From the NCBI GenBank assembly GCA_001304855.1, contig BBZN01000005.1:62001-126000 (forward strand): DNA of 64,000 nucleotides. Direction: 5' to 3'. The first letter of the stretch is position 1. The number at the start of each line of letters is the position of its first letter. The notes beneath the pieces are model-generated. The model searched no databases. It saw nothing but the letters and a program-made list of their open reading frames with translations, and had not been told where the DNA came from. Made by a program: the position numbers and the translations under genes. The stretch is from Clostridia bacterium UC5.1-1D2. Lineage in GTDB: Bacteria > Bacillota > Clostridia > Lachnospirales > Lachnospiraceae. Below, one piece after another: positions 50,552 to 61,117 of the stretch.

Positions 50552-52437
50552 CTATTCCAGTTCAAACTGTCCTGTGTAGAGCTGATAATACCTTCCCTTT
50601 TGCTCCAGCAGCTCGTCGTGGCTGCCCCGCTCTATAATCTCCCCTTTTTCCAGCACCATAATAGCCTTGGAATTGCGCACTGTGGAGAGGCGGTGTGCAA
50701 TGACGAATACGGTCCTGCCTTCCATCAGCGAATCCATGCCTTTTTCAATGAGCTTTTCCGTACGGGTGTCGATGGAGCTGGTGGCCTCATCCAGAATCAA
50801 CACAGGAGGCCGGGAGATAGCCGCCCTGGCAATGGCCAGAAGCTGCCGCTGGCCCTGGGACAGATTGGAACCGTCGCTGTGGAGCACTGTGTCATAGCCC
50901 TGGGGCAGACGGCGGATAAAGGAGTGGGCGTTGGCAATTTTGGCCGCATTTTTTACGTCCTCATCTGTGGCGTCCAGCCGCCCGTAGCGGATATTGTCTG
51001 CGATGGTTCCGGTGAAAAGGTGGGTATCCTGGATCACCATTGAGAGGGAACGGCGCAGGTCGTTCTTTTTAATGTTCCTGATATCAATGCCGTCGTAAGT
51101 GATAACGCCTCTGTTCAGCTCATAGAACCGGTTGACCAGGTTGATGATGGTGGTCTTGCCCGCCCCTGTGGAGCCGACAAACGCAATTTTCTGTCCCGGT
51201 TTGGCGTAGAGGCTTATGCCTCCCAGAACGTTTTTGTCCGTCGTGTATCCGAATGCCACATCGTGGAAGCGCACGTCTCCCCGGAGAGGAACAAGGGTGA
51301 AGGCTTCCCTTTGATCTGCCTCAGGGGAATCCAGGCGGCCTGCCGGAACCTTCCAGGCAAAATCCTCGGTAAATTCCCTGCACTCCTTCAGGGTTCCGTC
51401 CCCGTCCCTGCACACGTTGCACAGAGTGACCCTTCCCTCATCGGTTTCCGGTTTTTCATCCATCATATCAAAAATACGCTCTGCGCCTGAGAGGGCTGCC
51501 AGAAGAAAGTTGATTTGCTGGGTAAACTGGTTAATAGGCATTGCGCTTTGGCGCACATAGACCAGATAGGAGGCCAGGGTCCCCAGATCCGCCAGCCCTG
51601 CCAGAACAAAGAGTCCTCCGGCACAGGCAGATAAGGCATAGTTGATATAGGACAAGGCCACGATGGTAGGCACAGTCATACCCGAATAGGTCAGGGCTTT
51701 GGTGGCGGACTGGCGGAAGGCTTCATTTCTGCGGCAGAACTCCTCAAATCCCGGGCCTCGTGGTTGAACACCTTCTCAACCTTCTGCCCTGCCACCATCT
51801 CCTCCACAAAGCCGTTGATGCGGCCCAAATGCATCTGCTGCTGGACGAAATATTTCTTGCTGCGCTTTCCGTTATACTGGATAAAGAGCGCCATCAGAAG
51901 GAGAAAGGCAAATACGATAATGGACAGCTGCCAGCTCAGCACCAGCAGCATGGTGACGGTTCCCGCTATGGTGATAAAGCTCTGTACCATCATTGCAAAG
52001 CTGTTGTTCAGTGCCTCGCTGATGGTATCCACATCGTTTGTGAAGCGGCTCATCAGCTCCCCGTGGGTGTTGGCGTCAAAATAAGTCAGAGGCAGGGTCT
52101 GGGTGTGCCGGAACAGATCCCCACGGATCTCGCTTACCACCTGCTGGGAAATGTGAACCATAAGCTGGTTGTAGGCATAGCAGGAGAGGACGCCGCAGAA
52201 ATACATCACCGCCATAAACGCCAGCATTCTTACAAGCCCCGGCATATCTCCCGGAATAATATAATGATTGATCACAGGCTTTAGAAGGTAAGTTCCAAAT
52301 ATGCTTGCCGAAGCGCTGACAGTCACCAGCGCCGCTATGATCAGCATATACCATTTGTGGCGCCCCAGATAGCCCAGCAGCTGCAGGAGGGCCCGTTTTG
52401 TGTTTTTCGGTCTGTTATAATTTGCCGGTCTTGCCAT
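50552..52437 (-). CDS. ABC exporter half-transporter, canonical ATPase (one frameshift)
   Basis: Six-helix ABC_membrane domain (SIFGTYLLKPVINHYIIPGD; TYFDANTHGELMSRFTNDVD) then an ATPase: Walker A VGSTGAGKTT, Q-loop VIQDTHLFTG, signature LSQGQRQLLAIARA, Walker B LILDEATSSID, H-loop VIAHRLSTV. An extra segment of about 35 residues (CNVCRDGDGTLKECREF) precedes the ATPase. A break lies near 51735. Its start overlaps the stop of the partner gene (TAATG). Confidence 0.92.
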
Positions 52438-54160
52438 TACAGATTCGCTCCTTCCTTCTGGGAATAATAGATTTCCTGGTATATCTGGTTGGAAGCCAGA
52501 AGGGTTTCATGATCGCCCGCTCCATTCACCTTCCCATCCTCCAGAATAATGATCTGGTCCGCATGAATAACGGAGGAAATGCGCTGTGCAATGATGATCT
52601 TGGTGACGCCCGGCATGCCGGCTGCCAGGCCTTCCCGGATTCTGGCCTCTGTGGCCGTATCTACAGCGCTGGTGGAATCGTCCAGAATCAGTACCTTGGG
52701 GGATTTGAGCAATGCTCTTGCAATGCAGAGCCTCTGCTTTTGCCCGCCCGATACATTGACGCCGCCCTGGCCCAGCTCCGTATCATAGCCATGTTCCAGG
52801 CGGTCGATAAATTCATCTACTCCTGCAATGCGGCAGGCCTCCCGGATCTCCTCCTCGGTGGCATCCTCCTTTCCCCACTTAAGGTTCTCACGGACTGTGC
52901 CGGAGAACAGGGTGTTTTTCTGGAGGACCATGGCGATGGAATCTCTCAGGCCTTTCAGGTGATACTCATACACAGGATGGCTATCAATGTAAACCGTTCC
53001 TTCCGTGGCCTCGTACAGGCGGAGGATCAGCTGCACCAGGGTGCTCTTTGCAGCGCCGGTCTGGCCGATAATTCCGACGGTCTGCCCTGCCTTAATATGG
53101 AAGGAGATGTCCGAGAGAACATACTCGGCCGCATCTGTATTGTACTTGAAATACACGTGGTCAAAGCGTATATCGCCCTGCTCCACTACCAGATCTCCAG
53201 CCCGCTCCTCGCTGATGTCGATCTCCTCCTCCATGACCTCGGAGATGCGTTTCCAGGAGGCCAGGCCTCTGGTGGTCATGAGAAATACATTGGAGAACAT
53301 CATCAGAGAGTTCAGCACCTGAAGAACATAGGAGAGAAATCCTGTAAGCTCCCCTACCTTTACCTCCCCTATGGTAACCAGCTTTCCTCCGAACCACAGG
53401 ATGCAGATGATGGTGCAGTACATCACCAGCTGCATGGCAGGCATGTTCAGCACAGCCAGGCGGAAGGCCTTCTCAGCCGTTGTCTGGAGATTGGAATTTA
53501 CCTCCTGGAATTTTTCGATCTCATAATCGCCCCTGACATAGGATTTCACCACCCGTATGGCCGTAAGGTTTTCCTGTATAATCCGGTTCACAAGGTCGAT
53601 GGCTCCCTGCATTACCTGATAGAGAGGCCGCACATGGCTGATGATAAAGAAGAGCATAATCCCAGCACAGGGGAGGCCACGAAAAACACCAGCGCCAATT
53701 TAGGATTGATATAGAAAGAAGCCACCATGGCAGTGAGCATCATCACAGGTGAGCGGAATCCCGGCCGCATGCCTGTTGCAATGGAATTCTGAATGGTGGT
53801 CACGTCGCTGGTAAGCCTGGTCACCAGGGAGGCGCTGCTGAAATGGTCCGTGTTTGCAAAGGAAAACTGCTGGAGCTTAGCAAACTCCGCTTTCCGAAGC
53901 TCCGCGCCCACGCCCTGTCCGCACCTTGCGGCAAAGCGGGCCGCCCCCTGTCCCAGGACCAGGGACAGAAGGGCCAGGAATACCATCTGCAGCCCCTTCA
54001 TGACAATGTAAGGCCGATCCCCGTTGGCAATCCCCACATCCAGGATAGCGGCCATTACAAGGGGAATCACAAGTTCAAACACAGTCTCCCCTTCAATGCA
54101 CAGAACAGCCAGGCAGGCGTCCTTCCTGTAAGGCTTAACATATTTAAGAAACTCTTTCAT
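52437..54160 (-). CDS. ABC exporter half-transporter, degenerate ATPase (one frameshift)
   Basis: Membrane domain (FLKYVKPYRKDACLAVLCIE; TDHFSSASLVTRLTSDVTTI) and an ATPase with changed key residues: Walker A GQTGAAKST, Walker B LILDDSTSAVD (Asp for the catalytic Glu), H-loop IIAQRISSV (Gln for His), with intact signature VSGGQKQRL. Such asymmetric pairs (BmrCD, TM287/288 type) form heterodimers with one dead site. A break lies near 53665. First gene of the operon. Confidence 0.92.
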
Positions 54161-54218
54161 TCCGAAATGTTCTCCTTCACTCTTTTTCAGTGGCGCAGAT
54201 AAATTGCAATAGCAATAG

Positions 54219-54261
54219 TTGCGTATGCAATTATTGTATGCTCATGAGTTGGATTTGTCAA
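54219..54261 (-). promoter_or_regulatory. promoter and MarR-type operator of the ABC exporter operon
   Basis: Minus strand TTGACA (54261-54256), 17-bp spacer, TACAAT (54238-54233). Three bases later is TTGCATACGCAA (54230-54219), with TTGC/GCAA arms, and farther on a TTGCAATT that could form a second half-site pair. A repressor here would block the start of transcription. Confidence 0.75.
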
Positions 54262-54372
54262 TATATAACCCCCATATGCGGACCCTCCCGGAGGACAAAA
54301 ATGCCGCAGGGCTTTTCACTATTATATCCTGAAGCCGTCTTGAAAAAACGGGGGTATCTATGATAGAATTAA

Positions 54373-54470
54373 CGTAACCGTTCAGGGCGGACTGCTTCTG
54401 CACTATTTTTCACATCGGATGGATATACCGGCTTTTCCGGTCAAGAGGATAAGCGTCCTGAGCTGTTACG
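54373..54470. repeat. palindromic dispersed element, copy 3
   Basis: 98 bp. Left end CGTAACCGTTCAGG and right end CCTGAGCTGTTACG are inverted repeats over 14 bases with two mismatches. Inside are TTTTTCACATCGGATGGATA and CCGGCTTTTCCGGTCAAG, shared with the reverse of copy 2. It lies in the intergenic region before the wall-binding protein gene. Confidence 0.7.
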
Positions 54471-54557
54471 AATTAACTGACAAGAAGGCCGGATCTGTGG
54501 AAGAAACCCAAGTTCTGCCGGGGGGAATCATACTATTTGACCGAAGAGGAGAAAAAA

Positions 54558-55241
54558 ATGAGAAAAACACGGCTTGGAGCAATTTTAATCACCCTTACGG
54601 CAGTTATGGCCTGCCTGTCCCCTGGGGCCGCCCTGGCTTACGGCCCCGGGGACATGGGCTACGGCGGCAATTATTACGGCGGCGGCCCCGGCACAAACTA
54701 CGGGGACGCCCAGGTGAACTCAGACAGTGTTGTCCGCGCATATCCCGGATTTAACACCAATGTGCCCGACGCTTCCTCCTATGACATGGGCTCCGATTAC
54801 TGGTGGAACTATTATGATGAGGATTACTGGGACGACTGGTACGGCTGGGACGAGGATGACGGCGACTGGTGGAACTACAGCGGCGGTCCCGGCGTCAACA
54901 ACGGCCAGGGATGGCGCTACAGCCCCAACGGATGGTGGTATCAGGTATACGGCGGCGGCTGGCTTTCCGGCGGCTGGCAGTTTATCCGCAGCAGATGGTA
55001 CCGCTTTGACAACAGCGGTTACATGGTGACCGGGTGGTATCAGGACGGAAACGGCTACTGGTATTATTTGAATCCGGTGGATGACGGAACGCTGGGAATG
55101 ATGCGCACAGGCTGGCAGGTTATCGACGGGAAAACCTACTATTTCAATCCCCAGTCGGACGGAACCATGGGCCGGATGTATGTGAACACCACCACGCCCG
55201 ACGGTTATCTGGTGGGAGCGGACGGAGCGTTGGTACGGTAA
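54558..55241 (+). CDS. secreted Gly/Tyr/Trp-rich protein with wall-binding repeats
   Basis: Intact, 227 residues. ATG 54558 has AAGAGGAG upstream. Signal ILITLTAVMACLSPGAALA. A Gly/Tyr-rich segment and a very acidic, Trp/Tyr-rich stretch (DDWYGWDEDDGDWW) follow. The C-terminal half carries wall-binding repeats (GWRYSPNGWWYQVYGGGW, GYMVTGWYQDGNGYWYYL, TGWQVIDGKTYYFNP). Probably a small surface protein; no enzyme domain. Confidence 0.85.
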   Translation: MRKTRLGAILITLTAVMACLSPGAALAYGPGDMGYGGNYYGGGPGTNYGDAQVNSDSVVRAYPGFNTNVPDASSYDMGSDYWWNYYDEDYWDDWYGWDEDDGDWWNYSGGPGVNNGQGWRYSPNGWWYQVYGGGWLSGGWQFIRSRWYRFDNSGYMVTGWYQDGNGYWYYLNPVDDGTLGMMRTGWQVIDGKTYYFNPQSDGTMGRMYVNTTTPDGYLVGADGALVR

Positions 55242-55285
55242 TTTGCCGCAGACGTTTTGCTCCCCGTATTCGTTCCGGATAAACA

Positions 55286-55337
55286 AAAATAAGAGCGCCC
55301 GCTCCCGGACATCCGGGAGCGGGCAGCTCTTATTTTT
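55286..55337 (+). terminator. intrinsic terminator
   Basis: GCCCGCTCCCGG and CCGGGAGCGGGC form a 12-bp stem around ACAT, extended by AAGAGC/GCTCTT, with a T-run after it. The A-run before it would work in reverse. Nothing further is seen in 55338-55573. Confidence 0.92.
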
Positions 55338-55573
55338 GAAAGACTGTTTTATCATGCCGTATTATAATGACCTGAACTTATCATCTGTGGATAAAAGGAA
55401 ATCATTTGTACCTTCTTCTGCCGCCTGTGCCGTACCATCCGGGTGTGTGATGGAGTTGTAATGCAATCAGGAAGTTTTATGTTCCGGAATCCCCGGCCCC
55501 CGGCAGCTATCTTTCATCCGTTCATAATGTTAATGCGCCGGGCCTCATTTTTATTGCAAAAAATTGCCTCTTA

Positions 55574-55602
55574 TTGCCAGTGCCTGTATTCTGTGATAAT
55601 AT
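55574..55602 (+). promoter_or_regulatory. promoter of the TSUP-family gene
   Basis: TTGCCA (55574-55579), 17-bp spacer, TAATAT (55597-55602), 42 bp before ATG 55645. Confidence 0.55.
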
Positions 55603-55644
55603 AAAGGTTGCTTTGCGCATAGTTACGGAAATGAGGATAAAAAC

Positions 55645-56397
55645 ATGACACAATATCTCATCGTCTGCCCTCTGGTATTTGTGGCAGGCCTGGTGGATTC
55701 CATCGCAGGAGGAGGAGGACTTATTTCCCTGCCTGCATATTTCATCGCCAGGGTGCGTCCCATGTGGCCCTTGGAACCAATAAGCTGAGTTCGGCTATGG
55801 GCACTACCGTATCCACCGCCCGCCTGGCCCGGCATGGCTATCTGAAGGGGAACGTACTGATGGCCATATGTTCGGCGGCCGCAGCTGTTACAGGGTCCGC
55901 TCTGGGAGCCGCCTCGCCTTGATGATGTCTGAGAGCGCCATCGGGCATATGATGATTGTAGTTCTTCCGGTTGTGACATTTTACGTGTTTCGCAACAAGG
56001 ATTTGGGAGACAATGAAAAAACAGGCACCATACCTAAAAACAGAGTGTTTGCCATTGCAATGGCGGCAGCTTTTTTGTGGGCGGATACGACGGCTTCTAC
56101 GGACCCGGAACAGGCACCTTTCTTATTCTCATACTGACAGGCGCGGCCAGGCTGGACATCCGCAGCGCTTCCGCCCAGACCAAGGTCATAAACCTGTCCT
56201 CCAATGTGTCGGCTCTGGTAACCTTTATCATAGCGGGAAATGTGCTCTATCCCCTGGGTCTGACGGCGGGCGTCTGCTCCATTGCAGGCCATTATATAGG
56301 AGCGGGACTGGTGGCCAAAGACGGTAAAAAGGTGGTTCGGCCCGTGGTTTTAATGGTGCTGGCAATTCTTTTTGTGACAATAATAAGCGGCAGCTGA
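55645..56397 (+). CDS. TauE/SafE (TSUP) family permease (three frameshifts)
   Basis: About 250 residues, seven to eight helices. LVFVAGLVDSIAGGGGLISL is the family signature with its Gly run, then, after a shift near 55750, VALGTNKLSSAMGTTVSTAR; the second half repeats the pattern as GGYDGFYGPGTGTFLILILT and RSASAQTKVINLSSNVSALV. Further breaks lie near 55920 and 56080. The family exports or imports sulfite, sulfonates or other organosulfur anions; the substrate here is unknown. Confidence 0.88.
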
Positions 56398-56443
56398 CAG
56401 AGCCCCCAGGGTTCGGCCCGGTCCGCAGACAGGAGTATAATAT

Positions 56444-57398
56444 ATGAAATGGAAAAAATTTACGTTAACCACAACCACAGAAGCTGTGGATCTGGTCAGC
56501 AGCATGCTGGACGATATTGGGATAGAGGGAATTGAGATCGAGGACAATATTCCCCTGACGGAAAAGGAGACGAAGGGAATGTTTATTGACATTCTGCCGG
56601 AGCTTCCCCCGGATGAGGCGTGGCCAGGGTGAGCTTTTATCTGGACGAGGGTACAGAGGTGGAGGAAATGCTGGGGAAGGTGGAGGAGGGGCTGGAGGAA
56701 CTGAGCCTTTTTACGGACCTGGGAGCCAGAACCATCACCGCCTCTGAGACGGAGGACAAGGACTGGATTAATAACTGGAAGCAGTATTTTAAGCCCTTTA
56801 CGGTGGATGATATTCTTATAAAGCCCACCTGGGAAACCGTTCCGGAGGAGCACAGGGACAAGCTGTTGGTACAGATTGATCCGGGAACGGCCTTCGGCAC
56901 AGGCATGCATGAGACTACACAGCTGTGTATCCGCCAGCTGAAAAAATGGGTCAATGAGGATACGCTGCTACTGGACGTGGGGACAGGAAGCGGCATTCTG
57001 GGGATAACGGCGCTTAAGCTTGGGGCAGAGGAGGTCTGGGGCACAGATCTGGATGAAAATGCTATCACGGCCGTGGGCGGGAATCTGGAGGCCAACAACA
57101 TTTCCACAGACAGATTCCATGTGCTTCAGGGCAACATCATCGACGACCCTTTGGTAAAGGACTGGGCGGGATATGGAAAATATGACGTAGTGGTTGCCAA
57201 TATCCTGGCGGACGTGATCATTAAGCTGGTGGATGAGGCGCCGGCCATCTGAAACAGGGGGGAGTTTTTATCACCTCCGGCATCATTGATATGAAGGAAG
57301 AAGCTGTAAAGGCTGCATTTGCAGGCTGTGACCTGCTGGAGATTGTGGAGATAACCAGACAGGGCGAGTGGGTGTCCGTCACGGCCAGAAAGAAGTAA
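56444..57398 (+). CDS. prmA: ribosomal protein L11 methyltransferase PrmA (two frameshifts)
   Basis: Trimethylates L11. MKWKKFTLTTTTEAVDLVSS opens the N-terminal domain; the catalytic domain has QIDPGTAFGTGMHETTQLCI, LLDVGTGSGILGITALKLGA (SAM site) and VVANILADVIIKL. Breaks near 56625 and 57250; the latter restores LKQGGVFITSGIIDMKEEAV. It is followed after 11 bp by rsmE, a common Firmicutes arrangement. Confidence 0.93.
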
Positions 57399-57409
57399 GG
57401 GGAAGGACC

Positions 57410-58158
57410 ATGCATCATTTTTTTGTGGCCCCCGGACAGATCGGGGATGGGCGCGTCCATATTACAGGCCCGGATGTAAACCATATGAGAAATGTTCTCC
57501 GAATGAAAACAGGGGAGGAAGTGCTTATCAGCGACGGAACCGGACAGGATTACCTGTGCAGGGTCTTGAGCCTGGAAAAGAGGAAGCAGTGGCGGTTATC
57601 GACTCCCTGTGCGGGGAATCCAGGGAGCTGCCTTCCAGAATCTGGCTCTTTCAGGGACTTCCCAAATCTGATAAGATGGATATGATTATCCAGAAGGCGG
57701 TGGAGCTGGGAGCGGCAGGGATTGTTCCGGTGGCGGCAAAGCATTCAGTTGTGAAGCTGGACGCCAGGAAGGAAGATGCCAGGATGAGGCGGTGGCGTTC
57801 CATCGGGGAGAGCGCGGCCAAGCAGTCCAAGCGGAGCGTAATGCCTGAGATTCTGGGGATTATGACTTTGAAAGAGGCGTTTGAATACACGGAGAGAGAG
57901 AAGTTTCATCTGCGTCTGATTCCCTATGAACACGCAGAGGGCATGGAGGGTACCAAAAAGCTTTTGGAGCAGGTGGCGCCCGGAAAAAATGTGGCCGTGT
58001 TCATTGGGCCTGAAGGCGGATTTGATGAGAGTGAGATCCGGGCGGCCCTTGCTATGGGCATAGAACCGGTAAGTCTGGGAAGGCGGATCCTGAGAACGGA
58101 GACTGCCGGACTTGCGGTCCTGTCGGCGCTGATGCTGCGGCTGGAAGGCGGCTTGTAG
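57410..58158 (+). CDS. rsmE: 16S rRNA m3U1498 methyltransferase RsmE (one frameshift)
   Basis: MHHFFVAPGQIGDGRVHITG and HMRNVLRMKTGEEVLISDG form the PUA-like start. After a shift near 57585 the SPOUT domain follows: LFQGLPKSDKMDMIIQKAVE, FIGPEGGFDESEIRAA and SLGRRILRTETAGLAVL (trefoil knot). About 249 residues, normal. Confidence 0.93.
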
Positions 58159-58188
58159 CCGGAGTCAGTTAAAGTGAAGGAGCAATCG

Positions 58189-59341
58189 ATGGAAGTATAT
58201 TTTGATAATTCCGCTACCACCCGAGTGCTGGACAGCGTGAGGGATGTGGTGGTGAAGGTGATGACGGAGGATTACGGCAACCCCTCTGCTAAACACAGAA
58301 AGGGAATGGCTGCGGAGCAGTATGTGCGCCAGGCGGCTGCGGATATCGCCGGGACGCTGAAGGTAAAGAGCGGGAGATCCTTTTTACCTCCGGAGGGACG
58401 GAGTCAAACAATATGGCCCTTATAGGCTGCGCAATGGCCAATCAGAGGGCGGGCAGGCACATAATCAGCACCAGGATTGAACATGCCTCCGTATACAACC
58501 CTCTGGCATTTTTGGAGCAGCAGAACTTTGAAGTGACGTATCTGTCTGTGGATGAAAAGGGACACATTTCTCTGGAGGAGCTTAAAAATGCCATCGGCCG
58601 GATACGATTCTGGTGTCTGTGATGTATGTGAACAACGAGGTGGGAGCCATTGAGCCGGTAGAAGAAATAGCCGCGGCGGTTCACAGAGTGAACCCGGCCA
58701 TTCTGTTTCACGTGGACGCCATACAGGCCTACGGCAAACTGGTTATCAGGCCGAAGAAGCAGGGGATCGACCTCCTTTCCGTGAGCGCCCACAAAATCCA
58801 CGGTCCAAAGGGAGTGGGTTTCCTCTATGTAGATGAGCGCGTGAAAATCAAACCTCTTCTCTACGGCGGCGGCCAGCAGAAGGGGATGCGCTCCGGGACT
58901 GAAAATGTCCCCGGCATTGCAGGCCTTGGCGTGGCGGCTAAAGAAATGTATAGGGACCATGGGGAGAAAATAGCCTATATAGCAGGCGTCAAGGATTACC
59001 TGATAGAAAGGATGGGGGCTCTGGACGGGGTGACTATCAACAGCTTTAAGGGGATGGAGAGCGCTCCCCAGATAGTCAGCGCAAGCTTTGCCGGGGTGCG
59101 GAGCGAAGTGCTCCTCCACGCGCTGGAAGACAGGGGCGTCTACGTGTCCTCAGGCTCCGCCTGCTCCTCCAATCATCCTGCCGTCAGCGGAACCTTAAAA
59201 GCTATGGGAGTAAAGAAGGAGCTTCTGGATTCCACATTGAGGTTCAGTCTGGGAGTGTTTAATAAAAAAGAGGAAGTGGATTACTGTGTGGAGGCGCTGG
59301 AGGAACTGCTTCCGGCGCTCAGGCGGTATCACAGAGGTTAG
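58189..59341 (+). CDS. cysteine desulfurase, IscS/NifS family (two frameshifts)
   Basis: PLP enzyme releasing sulfur from cysteine. YFDNSATTRVLDSV at the start, TSGGTESNNMALIGCA (after a shift near 58375), MYVNNEVGAIEPVEEIA (after a shift near 58607), PLP Lys in SVSAHKIHGPKGVGFLYV, and the active Cys in VYVSSGSACSSNHPAVSG. It directly precedes thiI; the pair supplies sulfur for tRNA 4-thiouridine and possibly thiazole, so the enzyme is probably the ThiI-dedicated NifZ-type desulfurase. Confidence 0.93.
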
Positions 59342-59438
59342 CCCGGCGCGCCGGATGGGGGTATCCCTTTCGGCCCGTGAGTGAAGGGGCGAAGGAAAAA
59401 GCCTGTATCGGGGCTTAAGTGAAAGAAAGAGGTAAAAG

Positions 59439-60623
59439 ATGCAGTACCAGTCATTTTTAATTAAGTATGCGGAGATCGGCACAAAGGGCAAGAACCGTTA
59501 TATGTTTGAGGACGCCCTGATTAAGCAGATTCGTTATGCCTTAAAGGACGTGGAGGGAGCCTTTGAGGTGACCAAGGAATCAGGCCGAATCTATGTTAAG
59601 GCAGAGGGAGCCTATGATTACGACGATACGGTGGAGGCATTGAAGCGGGTCTTTGGAATCGCAGATATCTGCCCTATGGTCCAGTTTGACAATAAGGATT
59701 ATGAGAACCTGAAAAAGCGCGTGGCAGAGTATATGGATCAGGTTTATCCCGATAAGAACCTCACCTTCAAGGTGGTTTCCAGAAGAGGCGACAAGCAGTA
59801 TCCTGTAAACTCCGAGCAGATGAACCGGGATTTGGGGGAAGTTATTCTGGAGGCATTTCCTCAGATGAAGGTGGATGTCCACAATCCCGACGTTCTGCTG
59901 AGGGTGGAGGTGCGCCAGAAGGTGAATCTGTTCTCTCGCATGATCCCCGGACCGGGAGGCATGCCTGTGGGAACCAACGGGAGGGCCATGCTCCTTCTCT
60001 CAGGCGGCATCGACAGCCCGGTGGCAGGCTATATGATTGCAAAAAGAGGCGTGAAAATAGACGCAGTGTACTTCCATGCGCCCCCCTATACCAGCGACAG
60101 GGCCAAGCAGAAGGTAGTGGATCTGGCAAACCTGGTGGCCGGATATGCAGGGCCGATGACTCTCCACGTGGTGAATTTCACAGATATCCAGCTTTATATT
60201 TATGATAAATGCCCCCACGAGGAGCTTACGATTATCATGCGGCGCTACATGATGCGGATCGCACAGACTATTGCGGAACGCACAGGCTCCATCGGGCTTA
60301 TAACCGGGGAGAGCATCGGACAGGTGGCCTCCCAGACCCTTCAGTCACTGGCAGCCACCAACGAGGTGTGCACCATGCCGGTGTTCCGTCCGGTTATCGG
60401 CTTTGACAAGCAGGAGATTGTGGACGTATCTGAGAAAATCGGAACTTATGAGACTTCGATCCAGCCTTATGAGGACTGCTGTACTATCTTTGTGGCAAAG
60501 CATCCGGTGACAAAACCCAATATCAATGTGATCCACAGCTCGGAGCGGCATCTGGCTGAGAAGATAGATGAGTTGGTTCAGACTGCCCTCGATACCACAG
60601 AAGAAATCTTGTGTCAGGGATAA
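59439..60623 (+). CDS. thiI: tRNA 4-thiouridine synthetase ThiI
   Basis: Intact, 394 residues. NFLD and THUMP domains at the N-terminus (FLIKYAEIGTKGKNRYMFED; VSRRGDKQYPVNSEQMNRDL), then the PP-loop ATPase with MLLLSGGIDSPVAGYMIAKR and GLITGESIGQVASQTLQSL. The C-terminal rhodanese domain of enterobacterial ThiI is absent, as in most Firmicutes. It receives sulfur from the desulfurase encoded upstream. Confidence 0.96.
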   Translation: MQYQSFLIKYAEIGTKGKNRYMFEDALIKQIRYALKDVEGAFEVTKESGRIYVKAEGAYDYDDTVEALKRVFGIADICPMVQFDNKDYENLKKRVAEYMDQVYPDKNLTFKVVSRRGDKQYPVNSEQMNRDLGEVILEAFPQMKVDVHNPDVLLRVEVRQKVNLFSRMIPGPGGMPVGTNGRAMLLLSGGIDSPVAGYMIAKRGVKIDAVYFHAPPYTSDRAKQKVVDLANLVAGYAGPMTLHVVNFTDIQLYIYDKCPHEELTIIMRRYMMRIAQTIAERTGSIGLITGESIGQVASQTLQSLAATNEVCTMPVFRPVIGFDKQEIVDVSEKIGTYETSIQPYEDCCTIFVAKHPVTKPNINVIHSSERHLAEKIDELVQTALDTTEEILCQG

Positions 60624-60667
60624 TTTCCGGGGACTGTAAAAAAGAACCCAGCTGTTTTCCTGGGAAA

Positions 60668-60701
60668 TAAAAAAGCTGCCTGCAATCACCTGCAGGCAGC
60701 T
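60668..60701 (-). terminator. intrinsic terminator of the HPr-like gene
   Basis: AGCTGCCTGCA/TGCAGGCAGCT 11-bp stem (60674-60684, 60691-60701) with six T on the minus strand. It lies between the convergent thiI and HPr-like genes. Confidence 0.88.
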
Positions 60702-60726
60702 AACCGGTTATAAGAACGGAACCGAA

Positions 60727-60960
60727 TCAGTCGATGATATAGGGAGACAGAATAGCCAAAACTTGATCAACGTCCTGGTTTGCATGGATATTTAAGTCGA
60801 TAGGCTTGGACAAATCCAGGCTGAAAATTCCCATGATGGACTTAGCGTCAATTACGTATCTGCCGGAAACCAAATCAAAATCATAATCAAACTTAGACAA
60901 ATCATTTACAAATGATTTAACCTTGTCAATGGAATTTAATGATATACGAACTGTTTTCAT
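60727..60960 (-). CDS. HPr-like protein lacking the active-site histidine
   Basis: Intact, 77 residues, HPr length and fold pattern. The Ser46 region is kept (YVIDAKSIMGIFSLDLS), but where HPr has GIHARPA with phospho-His15 this protein has NSIDKVKSF; its only His is in LNIHANQD. It therefore cannot take phosphate from enzyme I in the usual way. It may be regulatory, for instance Crh-like through the serine. Monocistronic, with its own promoter and terminator. Confidence 0.88.
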   Translation of the reverse strand: MKTVRISLNSIDKVKSFVNDLSKFDYDFDLVSGRYVIDAKSIMGIFSLDLSKPIDLNIHANQDVDQVLAILSPYIID

Positions 60961-61025
60961 ACGAAGAACCCTCCTTGTGATGTGTGTTAAGGCGGAGCAG
61001 CCATCCAGTGGCCTCCAATGCTTTA

Positions 61026-61054
61026 ATACTACAGACAGGAAGGGTAAAAGTCAA
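61026..61054 (-). promoter_or_regulatory. promoter of the HPr-like gene
   Basis: Minus strand TTGACT (61054-61049), 17-bp spacer, TAGTAT (61031-61026), 66 bp before ATG 60960. Confidence 0.7.
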
Positions 61055-61117
61055 TAGTGAGATTGCATGAAAAACACAGTCAGAAACTGTAACACATTGT
61101 GAACAGGAGGTTTTGCC

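Noticed and set aside
52398..53714. 438-codon frame on the plus strand
   Set aside because: It is antisense to the ABC exporter genes, whose motifs are unmistakable. No ribosome binding site and no recognisable domain.
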